Shown: positions 1 through 10,479, counted from the first letter of the stretch. The stretch is DNA of 64,000 nucleotides from Paracoccaceae bacterium (GCA_016938875.1 JAFGTV010000029.1:62001-126000); one strand, 5' to 3'. The notes: generated by a model from the sequence alone, not told the origin. Numbers and translations are program-made.

Positions 1-60
1 GGCCAGCGCATGTCCCGCGCCAAGCGCGAGGCAGAGGGCGGCGATCTGAATGCGGCGCAT
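1..60 (-). CDS. N-terminus of an exported protein (signal peptide MRRIQIAALCLALGAGHALA), truncated by window edge
   Basis: Reverse-strand ATG at 58-60 opens a frame encoding a classical signal peptide that runs off the window. Confidence 0.5.
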   Translation of the reverse strand, partial: MRRIQIAALCLALGAGHALA

Positions 61-209
61 CTGGGGTCTCCCTTGCTAGTAGCCCACCTATCAGAGCGGG
101 CGGATCCGCCCAAGGCAAGCAAAAGCGGGGGTGGGGGCGATTGGCGGGCTGGATTTCATCCCGTCGCGTTGTATAAGCCGCGCCACCCCAAAGCCCGAGG
201 GAGACCAAC

Positions 210-1043
210 ATGAGCACAAGCGCCCCGCACCGCCAAGTGACGCCGTCCGAGGTCCTGGCCCGCAAGGGCGGCACGCCGCTGGTCTGTTTGACTGCCTACA
301 CCACGCCCATCGCCCGGCTGGTGGATGCGCAATGCGATATCGTGCTGGTGGGCGACAGCGTGGGGATGGTGCTGCACGGGCTGCCCTCGACCTTGGGGGT
401 CACGATGGACATGATGATCCTGCACGGCCAGGCGGTGGCGCGCGGGGTGTCGCGCGCGCTGATGGTCGTGGACATGCCCTTTGGCAGCTACGAGGAAAGC
501 CCCCAACAGGCGTTCCGCAACGCCGCGCGGTTGATGGCGGAAACCGGCGCGGGCGCGGTCAAGCTGGAGGGCGGCGTGGCCATGGCCGACACGATCCGGT
601 TTCTGAACGCCCGTTCAATTCCAGTCATGGGGCATGTCGGGCTGACGCCGCAGGCGATCAACACCCTGGGCGGCTATAAGGTGCAGGGGCGCGGCGCGGA
701 TGCCGACCGGGTGCTGGCGGATGCCCGCGCGGTGGCGGATGCCGGCGCGTTCTCTGTCGTGTTGGAAAAGGTGCCCGCGACGCTGGCTGACCGGATCACC
801 GCCCAGGTGGCGGTGCCGACCATCGGGATCGGGGCCTCGGTCGGGTGCGACGGGCAGATCCTGGTGGTCGATGACATGCTGGGCCTGTTCACCGCGTTCC
901 AGCCGAAATTCGTCAAACGCTATGGCGAGCTGGGCCACAGCGCGGCCGAGGCCATCGCGGCCTATGCCGATGAGGTGCGCGCGCGCCGCTTTCCGGCCGC
1001 TGAACATGTGTTCACCGACACCCCCAAGGCCCCCCCGGCATGA
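210..1043 (+). CDS. panB: 3-methyl-2-oxobutanoate hydroxymethyltransferase
   Basis: [30 protein letters not shown] and GHVGLTPQ motifs; overlaps panC by 4 nt. Confidence 0.96.
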   Translation: MSTSAPHRQVTPSEVLARKGGTPLVCLTAYTTPIARLVDAQCDIVLVGDSVGMVLHGLPSTLGVTMDMMILHGQAVARGVSRALMVVDMPFGSYEESPQQAFRNAARLMAETGAGAVKLEGGVAMADTIRFLNARSIPVMGHVGLTPQAINTLGGYKVQGRGADADRVLADARAVADAGAFSVVLEKVPATLADRITAQVAVPTIGIGASVGCDGQILVVDDMLGLFTAFQPKFVKRYGELGHSAAEAIAAYADEVRARRFPAAEHVFTDTPKAPPA

Positions 1044-1891
1044 GCGCGCCGATCCTGCGCCGGTTGGCGGATCTGCGCGCGGCCACGGCCCGCTGGCGTG
1101 GCGCGGGCGAAACCGTGGCCGTGGTGCCCACCATGGGCGCCCTGCACGAGGGGCATCTGAGCCTGGTGCGCGCCGCCAAGGCCGGGGCGGATCGGGTGAT
1201 CGTGACGATCTTCGTGAACCCGCGGCAGTTCGACAATCCCGATGACCTGGCGCGCTATCCCCGGACCGAGCAGAGCGATGCGCAAAAGCTGGCCCCATTC
1301 GGGGTGGATGCGATCTATGTGCCCGATCCCGACCAGGTTTACCCCGCGGGTTTTGCCACCACGGTGTCGGTCACCGGGGTCAGCGCGGGCCTGTGCGGGG
1401 CGCATCGGCCGGGCCATTTCGACGGGGTGGCGACGGTGGTGGCCAAGCTTTTTCTTCAGACCGGGGCCGAACTGGCCTATTTCGGGGAAAAGGACTTTCA
1501 GCAATTGATGGTGGTGCGCACCCTGGCGCGCGACCTGGATATTGCGGTGCGGATCATCGGCTGTCCCACGGTGCGAGAGGCCGACGGCCTGGCGCTGTCG
1601 TCGCGCAACGTGCGACTGCCGGAGCAGGCGCGCGCGGCGGCGCCCGCGCTTTATGCGGCGCTGAGCGGGGCGGCGGCGGCGATCCGGGCGGGGGCGGGGA
1701 TCGAGGGCGCCTTGGCGACGGCGCGTGCACAGATCCTGGCAGGGGGCTATGACAGCGTCGAATACCTGGAGCTGCGCGCCGCCGCCACGCTGGCCCCGCT
1801 CGCCGTGCTGGGCGAACCCGCGCGCCTGCTGGCGGCGGCGCATCTGGGCGATGTGCGGTTGATCGACAACGTGCCGGTGATCCCGGCCTGA
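1040..1891 (+). CDS. panC: pantothenate synthetase
   Basis: [39 protein letters not shown] and FGEKDFQQ motifs. Confidence 0.96.
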   Translation: MSAPILRRLADLRAATARWRGAGETVAVVPTMGALHEGHLSLVRAAKAGADRVIVTIFVNPRQFDNPDDLARYPRTEQSDAQKLAPFGVDAIYVPDPDQVYPAGFATTVSVTGVSAGLCGAHRPGHFDGVATVVAKLFLQTGAELAYFGEKDFQQLMVVRTLARDLDIAVRIIGCPTVREADGLALSSRNVRLPEQARAAAPALYAALSGAAAAIRAGAGIEGALATARAQILAGGYDSVEYLELRAAATLAPLAVLGEPARLLAAAHLGDVRLIDNVPVIPA

Positions 1892-1900
1892 GGGCGGGGC

Positions 1901-3187
1901 CTAACGCGCCAACAAATCCGCCAGCGTCAGCGCCATCACCTTGGCGCTGTCCACCATGTCGTCGATGCCCACCCATTCGTCGGGTTGGTGGGCCAGGTCC
2001 AGAATGCCCGGCCCATAGGCGATGCAGTTTTTCAGCCGCCCGATCCGGTCGATATGTTTCTGGTCATAGGTGCCGGGCGAAACGACGTAATCGGGCACGT
2101 GGCCCAGCACATGTTCGATCGCCCTGGCCACGGTGCGCACCACGGGGGCGGCGCGGTCGGTCATGCTGGGCTGCACCTCGAACAACTCGTGGATGTCATA
2201 GTCAAAGCTGGGGCGGCGTGCCTTGACCCGCTCCATCAACGCGGTGACCTCGCGCTTGACCTCGGCGATGTCCTCTTCGATCAGAAAGCGGCGGTCGATG
2301 GTGATCCGGCAGCGGTCGGGCACGCAGGGGGCGGGCAGGCCGGTATAGTCGGGCGGCTCTTCGCGCGCGCCGCCATGGATCGCGTTGATGTTCAGGGTAG
2401 AGCTGCGCGCCCCCTCGGGGACCACGGGCATGTCGGTATGCTTGCCCGCCAGCAGCGGGAACAGCGTCGCCTCCATCTCGGCCAGGACGGCGCCCATGTG
2501 GCGCACCGCGCAATCGCCCAGAAACGGCATGGACCCGTGGGCGATGCGCCCCTTGGTCTCGATCTCGGCCCACCACACGCCGCGATGCCCCAGGCAGATG
2601 CGGTCCTTGTTCAGCGGCTCGGGGATGATGACATGCTGCACCCGCGCGGGGTCGAACCAGCCCTGTTCGGCCAGATAGGCCACCCCGCCATAGCCCCCCG
2701 ATTCCTCGTCCGCGGTGGCGCTGATCTCGACCGCGCCGCGATAGTCGGGGCAGGTGTCGACAAAGGTCTCGGCGGCGATGATGGCCGCCGCCAGCCCCCC
2801 CTTCATGTCGCAGGCGCCGCGGCCATAGACGCGGCCATCCCGGACCTCGCCGCCAAAGGGGTCCACGCTCCAGCCATGACCGACCTCGACCACGTCGTGA
2901 TGGCCGTTGAAATGCACGCAGTCGCCGGGGCCCGTGCCCTCATGCCGGGCGATCATGTTCCAACGCGGATGGGCCGCGCTGTCGGCGGGGGCGCCGTGGG
3001 CGCGGATCATCTGGACGGCAAAGCCGCGCGCGGACAATCGCGCGGCCAGGTAATCGCAAATCTCACGATAGTTCAGGCCCGGCGGATTCAGCGTGGGAAT
3101 GCGGATCAGGTCGCGGGTCAGCGCGACCAATTCATCGCGCCGGGCCGCGACCGCCTGTTCCAATCCGTGCCATGCCATGCCGTCCAT
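1901..3187 (-). CDS. ArgE/DapE/ACY1-family (M20) deacylase
   Basis: M20 metal-site motifs: FNGHHDVVEVG, GRGACDMKGG, ATADEESGG. Confidence 0.85.
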   Translation of the reverse strand: MDGMAWHGLEQAVAARRDELVALTRDLIRIPTLNPPGLNYREICDYLAARLSARGFAVQMIRAHGAPADSAAHPRWNMIARHEGTGPGDCVHFNGHHDVVEVGHGWSVDPFGGEVRDGRVYGRGACDMKGGLAAAIIAAETFVDTCPDYRGAVEISATADEESGGYGGVAYLAEQGWFDPARVQHVIIPEPLNKDRICLGHRGVWWAEIETKGRIAHGSMPFLGDCAVRHMGAVLAEMEATLFPLLAGKHTDMPVVPEGARSSTLNINAIHGGAREEPPDYTGLPAPCVPDRCRITIDRRFLIEEDIAEVKREVTALMERVKARRPSFDYDIHELFEVQPSMTDRAAPVVRTVARAIEHVLGHVPDYVVSPGTYDQKHIDRIGRLKNCIAYGPGILDLAHQPDEWVGIDDMVDSAKVMALTLADLLAR

Positions 3188-3342
3188 GGCGCCAGCCTAG
3201 CGCGCCGGCGCGGCCACAGCAATCGCGCCGCGCCGGCGGCACGGGCGAAACGCCGCGCCGCACGGGGTGCAAAACCGCCCCAACCTTGCCTATATTAACC
3301 GCAGCGGCACCGCCAAGGCGCCATTGCCCGCGAGGTATTCTG

Positions 3343-3609
3343 ATGATCGCCCTGTTGCGCTTTGCAGGTGTCGGGTTTGTCGTGCTGAGCGTGATCTACC
3401 TCGGCGTCTCGCTGTATTCCCGCGCGGTGCGTCGCGGCAAGCTGGAGCGCGAGTGGGACGAGGAGATCCGCCAAGGCGACCGAGAGGGCTTTATCCGCGA
3501 GGGGCTGGCCGAGTATGACCATTCGCTGCGTCGAAAACTGATCCTGGGGGTCTATGTCGTGCCGGCCATCGTGATCGGCACGATCATCTACGTCATTAAT
3601 TATATGTGA
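3343..3609 (+). CDS. small membrane protein of unknown function (N- and C-terminal TM segments)
   Basis: MIALLRFAGVGFVVLSVIYLGVSLY...LILGVYVVPAIVIGTIIYVINYM; in-frame ATG at 3343, 7 bp before the next gene. Confidence 0.7.
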   Translation: MIALLRFAGVGFVVLSVIYLGVSLYSRAVRRGKLEREWDEEIRQGDREGFIREGLAEYDHSLRRKLILGVYVVPAIVIGTIIYVINYM

Positions 3610-3616
3610 GGCTGCA

Positions 3617-4246
3617 ATGGCTTACGTCAAATGGACCTTCTTGGCGATCATCGCCGCGGTGGTCTTTTCCTTCTTTCACTACACGCTGCCGCAACATGAC
3701 GTTGTGCGTATCACCAACACCGAGGTGCGCCGGGTCGATTTCGGCGACAACTCGATCTTCTGGTCCGATGCCGCGCCCGGAACCCAGACCGGCAGCACCA
3801 ATCGCGACGTGCGCTTTATCGAGGCGTTCCGCGATAACGGCAAACCCATCGTTTACCGCAACGAGGATACCGGCTGGGGCTGGCCGCCCTATTTCAAGGT
3901 CGACAGTTCCAACCTTCAGGCCGAGGCGCGCGACCTGGCCTCGACCAAGGCAGCACCGCAATGGGTTGTCGTGACCCACTATGGCTGGCGCAACGAATAC
4001 CTGTCGATCTATCCCAACGCCGTGGCCGTGCGCCCCGTCGACGGGCCCGATGTGCGCATCATCCCGTGGTTCAACATCGTGTTCCTGTCGGCACTGGCGC
4101 TGTTGGTGGGCTGGATCTGGCGGATTCTGGCCCGGTTCAAGCAAGACCGGATCGAGCCGCTGATCGACGAGGCGGGAGAGTTCATCGACAATGTCGATGA
4201 TCGGGCCGAGGGGCTGTGGCGGCGTCTGTTCGGGCGGCGTCGCTGA
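3617..4246 (+). CDS. DUF1523 family membrane protein
   Basis: N-terminal TM followed by TLPQHDVVRITNTEVRR...; resembles DUF1523 proteins of Rhodobacterales. Confidence 0.7.
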   Translation: MAYVKWTFLAIIAAVVFSFFHYTLPQHDVVRITNTEVRRVDFGDNSIFWSDAAPGTQTGSTNRDVRFIEAFRDNGKPIVYRNEDTGWGWPPYFKVDSSNLQAEARDLASTKAAPQWVVVTHYGWRNEYLSIYPNAVAVRPVDGPDVRIIPWFNIVFLSALALLVGWIWRILARFKQDRIEPLIDEAGEFIDNVDDRAEGLWRRLFGRRR

Positions 4247-4254
4247 GGGGCGGT

Positions 4255-6627
4255 TCAGGCCCCCCAGGGGATCCACACCGTCTTGACCTCGCAGGCTGCG
4301 CGCAGGAATGCGCGGCCTGCACCGGCATCCCCGGCCCAGTCGCGGGCGCGTCCTTGGTTGACCCAGGTGCGTTTGAGATTGCCTGCCGCCGCCCGTTCGA
4401 TCCCGGCCGAGATATCGCTGGATGAGAACGACCAGACCGCGTCCACATCCAGATGCGTGGCCAGCGGATCGGCCAGCGACGCATGCGCCCCGGTGACGAT
4501 ATTGACCACACCGCCGGGCAGGTCGGATGTGTCAAGTACCTGGTAGAAATCCGTGGCGGCCAGCGGGAACGGCTCTGACGGGACCAGAACGCAGGCATTG
4601 CCCATGGCGATCGCCGGCGCCATCACCGAGATCAGCCCCAAAAGCGGGGCCTCGTCGGGGCAAAACGCACCGATCACGCCCACCGGCATGTTCATTGCCA
4701 GGGCCGCGCCGCGGATCGGCACGCCCTTTATCTGGCCGTCGAACTTGTCCGCCCAGGCGCCATAGGTGAAAAGCCGCTCCAGGCTGGCCTCGACCTCGGC
4801 CTGGGCGTGGGCCTTGGTGCCGCCGGTCATGGCATGCAGCCGATCCGTGAATTCGGCGGCCCGCGCCGACAGGTTTTCCGCGACATAGAACAGGATCTGC
4901 GCGCGGTTGTGCCCGCTGGCCGCCGCCCATCCGGGCTGGGCCTTGCGTGCGGCCTGCACCGCGTTGCGGATATCCTTGCGCCCGCCCAGCCCGACATGGC
5001 CCAGGATGCGCCCACGGGTGCCGTGCACCGCGCGCGAATAGCCGCCATCGGGCCGCGCCTGTTTGCCCCCGATATAAAGCTTGGCGGTGCGTTCCAGCGG
5101 GTCGGTTGGTTCGGGGGCATCCGCCGGGGCCACCAGCCGAACGGGTTTCAGCGCCTTGGCGGGGCTATCGGGGCGCAGGTATTCGCCAAGCCCCTCCCAT
5201 CCGCCCTCGCGCCCAAAGCCGCTTTCGCGCAGGCCGCCGAACCCCGCGGCGGCGTCGAACATATTGGTGCCGTTCACCCAGATCACGCCCGCGGCCAGTT
5301 TCGGCGCAACGTCGAGGGCCAGGTTGATATTCTCGCTCCAGACGCTGGCGGCCAGGCCGTAACGGGTGTCGTTGGCCAGTTGCACCGCCTCGGACGGGGT
5401 GCGGAAGGTGGTGCCGACCAGCACCGGGCCAAAGATCTCTTCTTGCATCAGCGTCGCGGCGGGGGACAGGCCGGTGATCAGCGTCGGCGGGAAATAACAC
5501 CCCTGCTCGGGCAGCGTGCAATCGGGTTGAAACAGCACCCCCTCGCCCGCGCCAGCCGCCACCATGTCGGTGATGCGCGCCAGTTGAACGGGATCGATGA
5601 TCGCGCCGATGTCGATGCATTTGTCCATCGGATCACCGATCCGCAGGCCGGTCATCCGCGCCCTCAGCCGGGTGTGAAACTCATCCGCGATGCCCTCTTG
5701 CACCAACAGGCGCGAGCCTGCGCAGCAAACCTGGCCCTGGTTGAACCAGATCGCGTCGACCAGCCCCTCGATGGCCGAGTCGATATCGGCATCCTCGAAC
5801 ACGATATAAGGGGACTTGCCCCCCAGTTCGAGCGACAGCGCCTTGCCGCTGCCCGCCGTGGCGGTGCGGATCTTCCGCCCGACCTCGGTCGAGCCGGTAA
5901 AGGCGATCTTGTCGATATCGGGGTGGCCGACGATCATTTCGCCCACCGCCCCGTCGCCGGTGACGATGTTCACCACGCCCTTGGGCAACCCCGCCTCGCG
6001 GCAGATATCGGCGAACAAAAGCGCGCTGAGCGAGGTCTGTTCGGCCGGTTTCAACACCACCGCGTTGCCCGCCGCCAGGGCCGGGGCAACCTTCCACGCC
6101 AGCATCAGCAGGGGAAAGTTCCACGGGATGATCTGGCCGCACACGCCCAGCGGCACATGACCGGGCAGTTCCGTCGCCAAAAGCTGCGCCAGCCCCGCGT
6201 GGTAATAGAAATGCCGCGCGGCCAGCGGCACGTCGATGTCACGGCTTTCGCGGATCGGCTTGCCGTTATCCATCGTCTCCAGCACGGCGAACAGGCGGGC
6301 GTGTTTCTGGATCAATCGCGCCAGCGCATAAAGCTGTCGCGCGCGGGCGTGGCCGCTGAGGCGCGCCCATTTCGGCTGCGCCTTGCGGGCGGCGGCGACC
6401 GCGGCGTCCAGGTCCGCCGCGCTGGCCTGCGTGACCAGCGCCAGAACCTCGCCGGTGGCGGGGTTGCGCGACTCGAAGGTCTCGCCCGGCGCGGTGAACG
6501 CCCCGTTGATGAAACATCCAAACCGGTCCCCCCGGTCCACCAGCCAGGCCAGGGCCTCGGCGGCGCTTTCGGGGGCGGGGCCATAGGCCATGCTGTCGAT
6601 CAGGTCGGAAACAGTCATTTCACTCAT
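4255..6627 (-). CDS. double-domain aldehyde dehydrogenase (ALDH16-like): catalytic N-terminal ALDH plus degenerate C-terminal ALDH domain
   Basis: First domain has FTGSTEVGR, SLELGGKSP, FNQGQVCCAGSR; second domain keeps ALDH-like sequence but lacks ELGGK and the catalytic Cys motif. Confidence 0.88.
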   Translation of the reverse strand: MSEMTVSDLIDSMAYGPAPESAAEALAWLVDRGDRFGCFINGAFTAPGETFESRNPATGEVLALVTQASAADLDAAVAAARKAQPKWARLSGHARARQLYALARLIQKHARLFAVLETMDNGKPIRESRDIDVPLAARHFYYHAGLAQLLATELPGHVPLGVCGQIIPWNFPLLMLAWKVAPALAAGNAVVLKPAEQTSLSALLFADICREAGLPKGVVNIVTGDGAVGEMIVGHPDIDKIAFTGSTEVGRKIRTATAGSGKALSLELGGKSPYIVFEDADIDSAIEGLVDAIWFNQGQVCCAGSRLLVQEGIADEFHTRLRARMTGLRIGDPMDKCIDIGAIIDPVQLARITDMVAAGAGEGVLFQPDCTLPEQGCYFPPTLITGLSPAATLMQEEIFGPVLVGTTFRTPSEAVQLANDTRYGLAASVWSENINLALDVAPKLAAGVIWVNGTNMFDAAAGFGGLRESGFGREGGWEGLGEYLRPDSPAKALKPVRLVAPADAPEPTDPLERTAKLYIGGKQARPDGGYSRAVHGTRGRILGHVGLGGRKDIRNAVQAARKAQPGWAAASGHNRAQILFYVAENLSARAAEFTDRLHAMTGGTKAHAQAEVEASLERLFTYGAWADKFDGQIKGVPIRGAALAMNMPVGVIGAFCPDEAPLLGLISVMAPAIAMGNACVLVPSEPFPLAATDFYQVLDTSDLPGGVVNIVTGAHASLADPLATHLDVDAVWSFSSSDISAGIERAAAGNLKRTWVNQGRARDWAGDAGAGRAFLRAACEVKTVWIPWGA

Positions 6628-7682
6628 CCCATCGGATGGCGCCAGGCGGCCGAATAGGCCCCCGTGACGTGGTGTTCAATCTGGCGTTCGATGTCGCCCA
6701 AAAGCGACGAGGCGCCGAACCGGAACAGGTCGGGCGCCAACCACCGCTCGCCCAGCTCGTCCTTGATCAGGGCCAGCCAGACCAGCGCATCCTTGGCGGT
6801 GGAAATCCCGCCCGCGGGCTTGAACCCGACGCGCTGGCCGGTTGCGGCGTGATATTCGCGGATCGCGCGCACCATGGTCAGCCCGACGGGCAGGGTGGCG
6901 TTGACGGGTTCCTTGCCGGTCGAGGTCTTGATGAAATCGGCCCCCGCCATCATGCACACCAGGCTGGCGCGGGCGACGTTTTGCAGGGTGCCCAACTCGC
7001 CCGTGGCCAGGATCGTCTTTAGATGCGCGGGGCCGCAGGCGGCGCGGAACGCGACCACCTCGTCATAGAGCGCCTGCCAGTCGCCGGTCAGAACGTGACG
7101 GCGGGAAATCACGATGTCGATCTCGGACGCCCCGGCGGCAACGCTGGCCTCTATCTCGGCCAGCCGGGTGGCAAAGGGCGACAGGCCCGCAGGAAACCCG
7201 GTTGACACCGCCGCCACCGGAATGCCCGAGCCCGCAAGCGCGGCCAGCGCGGGGGCGATCATCTCGTGATAGACGCAGACCGCGCCGGTGGTCAGACCCG
7301 TCACCCCCAGCGCGTCCAGCAGATCGGCGCGCACCGGCTGGCGCGCCTTGGCGCACAGGCGGGCAACGCGGCCTGGCGTGTCGTCGCCCGACAGGGTCGT
7401 CAGGTCGATCAGCGACACGGCCTTGAGCAGCCAGGCGGCCTGATACGCCCCCTTGACCGAGCGGCGACCCGGCAGGGCGGCACAGCGCCGCTCGACCCCC
7501 GAGCGGTTGACCCGCGCGCGCCGGACCCAGTCCATGTCCAGCGGCAGGCCGGGATTGCGCGGATGGCTGATCTGGGGCAGGGCGGCGGCGGGCGCTGCTG
7601 TATCGCTGGGGGCGGGGGATGTGTCGGTCTGGGGCACGGGGTCAGGCACCTGTCGCGGACGGTTTACCCCCCTTGGTCGCAT
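6624..7682 (-). CDS. deoC: deoxyribose-phosphate aldolase
   Basis: LKTILATGELG, ADFIKTSTGK, VGFKPAGGI motifs; ATGA overlap with the downstream ALDH. Confidence 0.93.
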   Translation of the reverse strand: MRPRGVNRPRQVPDPVPQTDTSPAPSDTAAPAAALPQISHPRNPGLPLDMDWVRRARVNRSGVERRCAALPGRRSVKGAYQAAWLLKAVSLIDLTTLSGDDTPGRVARLCAKARQPVRADLLDALGVTGLTTGAVCVYHEMIAPALAALAGSGIPVAAVSTGFPAGLSPFATRLAEIEASVAAGASEIDIVISRRHVLTGDWQALYDEVVAFRAACGPAHLKTILATGELGTLQNVARASLVCMMAGADFIKTSTGKEPVNATLPVGLTMVRAIREYHAATGQRVGFKPAGGISTAKDALVWLALIKDELGERWLAPDLFRFGASSLLGDIERQIEHHVTGAYSAAWRHPMG

Positions 7683-7708
7683 GGTCGGGCCGGGCTTGGC
7701 AAGCCGGG

Positions 7709-8050
7709 CTAGAGCGTCAGGAAGAACGGGTCATGGCCGCGCCAATAGCCAAAGAGATCGCCCGCCCGCGCGCGCGGCAGGCCCAGGGCCTCCATCGCGT
7801 AAAGATCGCCGGCAAGCAGCCCTGCCACGCGGAACCCATGGCCTGCGGCCTCTCGCGCGGGGCTGCCATGGGCAAAGGTGGCCTCGATCTCGGCGGCGGC
7901 ACTGACCAGGGCAAAGACGATGCCCAGGGGGGCTGTGTCGGGCCAGCGGGCGGCGGCATCGCGCACCACCGCGCGCCAGCCCTCGGGCGTGGCCAGCAGG
8001 GTTTCGATCGCGAACTCGGTCAAGGGGTCGTCGGGGTCGGTCCTGGGCAT
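7709..8050 (-). CDS. hypothetical protein
   Basis: In-frame ATG at 8050; MPRTDPDDPLTEFAIETLLATPEGW...; no family recognised. Confidence 0.5.
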   Translation of the reverse strand: MPRTDPDDPLTEFAIETLLATPEGWRAVVRDAAARWPDTAPLGIVFALVSAAAEIEATFAHGSPAREAAGHGFRVAGLLAGDLYAMEALGLPRARAGDLFGYWRGHDPFFLTL

Positions 8051-8106
8051 CGCGGGCGCTACTTTCGCCTGGGCGACCGGGCAAAGCACCCCGTCGAACG
8101 GATCAC

Positions 8107-8769
8107 TCACACATCGGCGCGACCCGGTACATCCAGGGTGGGCACGCCGCGCACCCATTCAGAATAGGGCGCGGTGTGGGTCCGCACAAGCAGCTCTGAC
8201 AGGGCGCTGAGGGGAGTTTCGCTGTAATCCACGCGCAGGGTGATCGGCGCGATATCCCGCCCCACCACCAAGAGCGCGGCCGAAAGCAACCCTCGGCTGT
8301 CCGACCCGGCCCGTTCCCCGGCAAAGAGCGCGGCCATCAGGCGGTCGGTGAAATCCCCGTGGGTCGACAGATAGGCGGCAAGGGCGGCGTCCAGCACGCC
8401 CTCGTCCTGCAGCATGTTGCCGGCCACGATGACGCCGGGCGCCGCGCGATGCCCGCAGGCAGGCACGCTGGCCTCGCCGGTAAAGGCCGCCGTGCGCCCG
8501 GCGGGGTCCAGCGCGGCCAACTGGCGATAGGCGCGCCCGCTATCGGGATCGACGGTCTGGGCCACGGCGGTTTCGGCGGGGGAACCCGCGCGCATCCGTT
8601 CCAGAACCTGCTCGCCCCACAGGGTCGAGGGCGCGGTCCCCTGAGAGGCCGACATGCCCGCGCGCGGATCACCGCGCAGCACCCAGCCGCCGACGCACAG
8701 GCTGCCGGTCGCGGCGGCCCCGCCCAACCTGCCGGTTTTTTCATCAATGGCGAGGATCGTGTAGGTCAT
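8107..8769 (-). CDS. DUF1028 domain-containing protein (predicted Ntn-hydrolase-like)
   Basis: MTYTILAIDEKTGRLGGAAATGS..., AGMSASQGTAPSTLW, TGEASVPACGH..VIVAGNML, typical of DUF1028. Confidence 0.85.
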   Translation of the reverse strand: MTYTILAIDEKTGRLGGAAATGSLCVGGWVLRGDPRAGMSASQGTAPSTLWGEQVLERMRAGSPAETAVAQTVDPDSGRAYRQLAALDPAGRTAAFTGEASVPACGHRAAPGVIVAGNMLQDEGVLDAALAAYLSTHGDFTDRLMAALFAGERAGSDSRGLLSAALLVVGRDIAPITLRVDYSETPLSALSELLVRTHTAPYSEWVRGVPTLDVPGRADV

Positions 8770-8799
8770 TCGGTCATCCCTTGGGAGTGTTTCGCGCAT

Positions 8800-8839
8800 T
8801 TATCATGAAAAATTCGACCGCTACAATTTCCCATGATAA
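8800..8839. promoter_or_regulatory. imperfect 15-bp inverted repeat (10-nt spacer) in the divergent DUF1028 / SBP promoter; candidate operator
   Basis: TTATCATGAAAAATT-cgaccgctac-AATTTCCCATGATAA; 13 of 15 arm positions pair. Confidence 0.55.
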
Positions 8840-8883
8840 TTTCAATCGGAATCATAACCAAAAAAGCCAACAGAGAGGTTGTC

Positions 8884-10461
8884 ATGGGAGTATTCGATTG
8901 GACCCGCAGGGGTGTTCTGGGCGCGGCCACTGGTGCGGTGCTGGCGATGGGTGCCGGTCTGCCCGCCGCGGCCCAGACCCCGCCGGGCGTACTGGTCGTT
9001 GGCCAGATCGCCGAGCCCAAGGCGCTGGACCCGGCCGCGGTGACGGCGGTCAACGACTTCCGCATCCTGATGAACGTCTATGACGGGCTGGTGCGCTATA
9101 AATCCGGCACGCTTGAGGTCGAACCGGCCCTGGCCACTGGCTGGGACATCTCCGAGGATGGCACTGAATACACCTTTGCCCTGCGCGAGGGGGTGAAATT
9201 CCACGATGGAAGCGCGTTCGACGCCGAAGCGGTCAAGTTCAACTTTGACCGGATGCTGAAGGACGATCATCCCTATCACGATACCGGCCCCTTCCCGCTG
9301 GCCTTCTTCTTTTCATCGGTCGAAGAGGTCACGGTGATCGACCCGCTGACCGTGAAGTTCAAGCTCAGCGCGCCCTATGCGCCGTTCCTGTCGAACCTTG
9401 CCTATCCCACGGGCCTGATCGTGTCGCCCGCCGCAGTGGCGAAGTACGGTGCCGATTTCGGGCGTAACCCGTCGGGCACCGGGCCGTTCAAGTTCGCTGA
9501 GTGGCGCTCGAACGAGGCGGTGGTGGTCGAGGCCAATGCCGATTACTGGGACGGCGCGCCGTCGCTGGACGCGGTGGTTTACCGCCCGATCACCGACGCC
9601 AATACCCGCACCGCCGAAATGCTGGCCGGCGGTATCGACCTGATGGTCGAGGTGCCCCCGGTGGCGCTGAGCCAGTTCCAGGGCGACCGCTTTACCGTGT
9701 CCGAACAGGCCGGCCCGCACCTGTGGTTCCTGATCCTGAACGCCAAGGAGGGCCCCTTTGCCGACAAGCGCGTGCGCCAGGCCGCGAATTATGCGGTGAA
9801 CAAGGAAGCCCTGGTCGACAACGTGCTGGAGGGCACCGCAGCGGTCGCCGCCGGCCCCACGCCGCCGGCCTTTGCCTGGGCCTATGACGAGACGGTGCAG
9901 CCCTATCCCTATGACCCCGAAAAGGCCAAGGCTCTGATCGCCGAGGCGGGAGTCGATGGGGCGGAGTTGACGTTTTATGTCACCGAAGGCGGCTCTGGCA
10001 TGCTGGATCCGATCGCCATGGGCACCGCTATCCAGGCGGACCTGGAGGCCGTGGGCTTCGACGTGAAAATCGAAACCTATGAGTGGAACACCTTCCTTGG
10101 ACGGGTGAACCCGGGGCTGGAGGGCAAGGCCGACATGGCCGAAATGGCCTGGATGACCAACGACCCCGATACGCTGCCCTACCTGGCGCTGCGCACCGAG
10201 GCATGGCCCGACAAGGGCGGCTTTAACTCTGGCTATTATTCGAACCCGAAGGTGGACGAGTTGCTGGATGCCGCACGGGTCTCGACCAGCCAGGACGAGC
10301 GGGCGGCGCTGTACAAGCAGATGCAGCAGATCGTCCATGACGATGCGCCCTGGGTCTTTGTCGCCAACTGGAAACAGAACGCGGTGACCAGCGACAAGGT
10401 GGCGAATTTCGAATTGCAGCCGTCGTTCTTCCTGCTGCTCAAGGACGTGGTGAAAAACTGA
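8884..10461 (+). CDS. ABC transporter substrate-binding protein, peptide/opine family 5
   Basis: TAT-like signal (WTRRGVLGAATGAVLAMGAG), EPKALDPAAVTAVNDFRILMNVYDGLVRY, family-5 architecture. Confidence 0.92.
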   Translation: MGVFDWTRRGVLGAATGAVLAMGAGLPAAAQTPPGVLVVGQIAEPKALDPAAVTAVNDFRILMNVYDGLVRYKSGTLEVEPALATGWDISEDGTEYTFALREGVKFHDGSAFDAEAVKFNFDRMLKDDHPYHDTGPFPLAFFFSSVEEVTVIDPLTVKFKLSAPYAPFLSNLAYPTGLIVSPAAVAKYGADFGRNPSGTGPFKFAEWRSNEAVVVEANADYWDGAPSLDAVVYRPITDANTRTAEMLAGGIDLMVEVPPVALSQFQGDRFTVSEQAGPHLWFLILNAKEGPFADKRVRQAANYAVNKEALVDNVLEGTAAVAAGPTPPAFAWAYDETVQPYPYDPEKAKALIAEAGVDGAELTFYVTEGGSGMLDPIAMGTAIQADLEAVGFDVKIETYEWNTFLGRVNPGLEGKADMAEMAWMTNDPDTLPYLALRTEAWPDKGGFNSGYYSNPKVDELLDAARVSTSQDERAALYKQMQQIVHDDAPWVFVANWKQNAVTSDKVANFELQPSFFLLLKDVVKN

Positions 10462-10479
10462 TCCCTGACCGGGCTGGGC

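Noticed and set aside
4807-6657. 616-aa ORF on + strand opposite ALDH16
   Set aside because: Antisense shadow ORF; real ALDH motifs are on the minus strand
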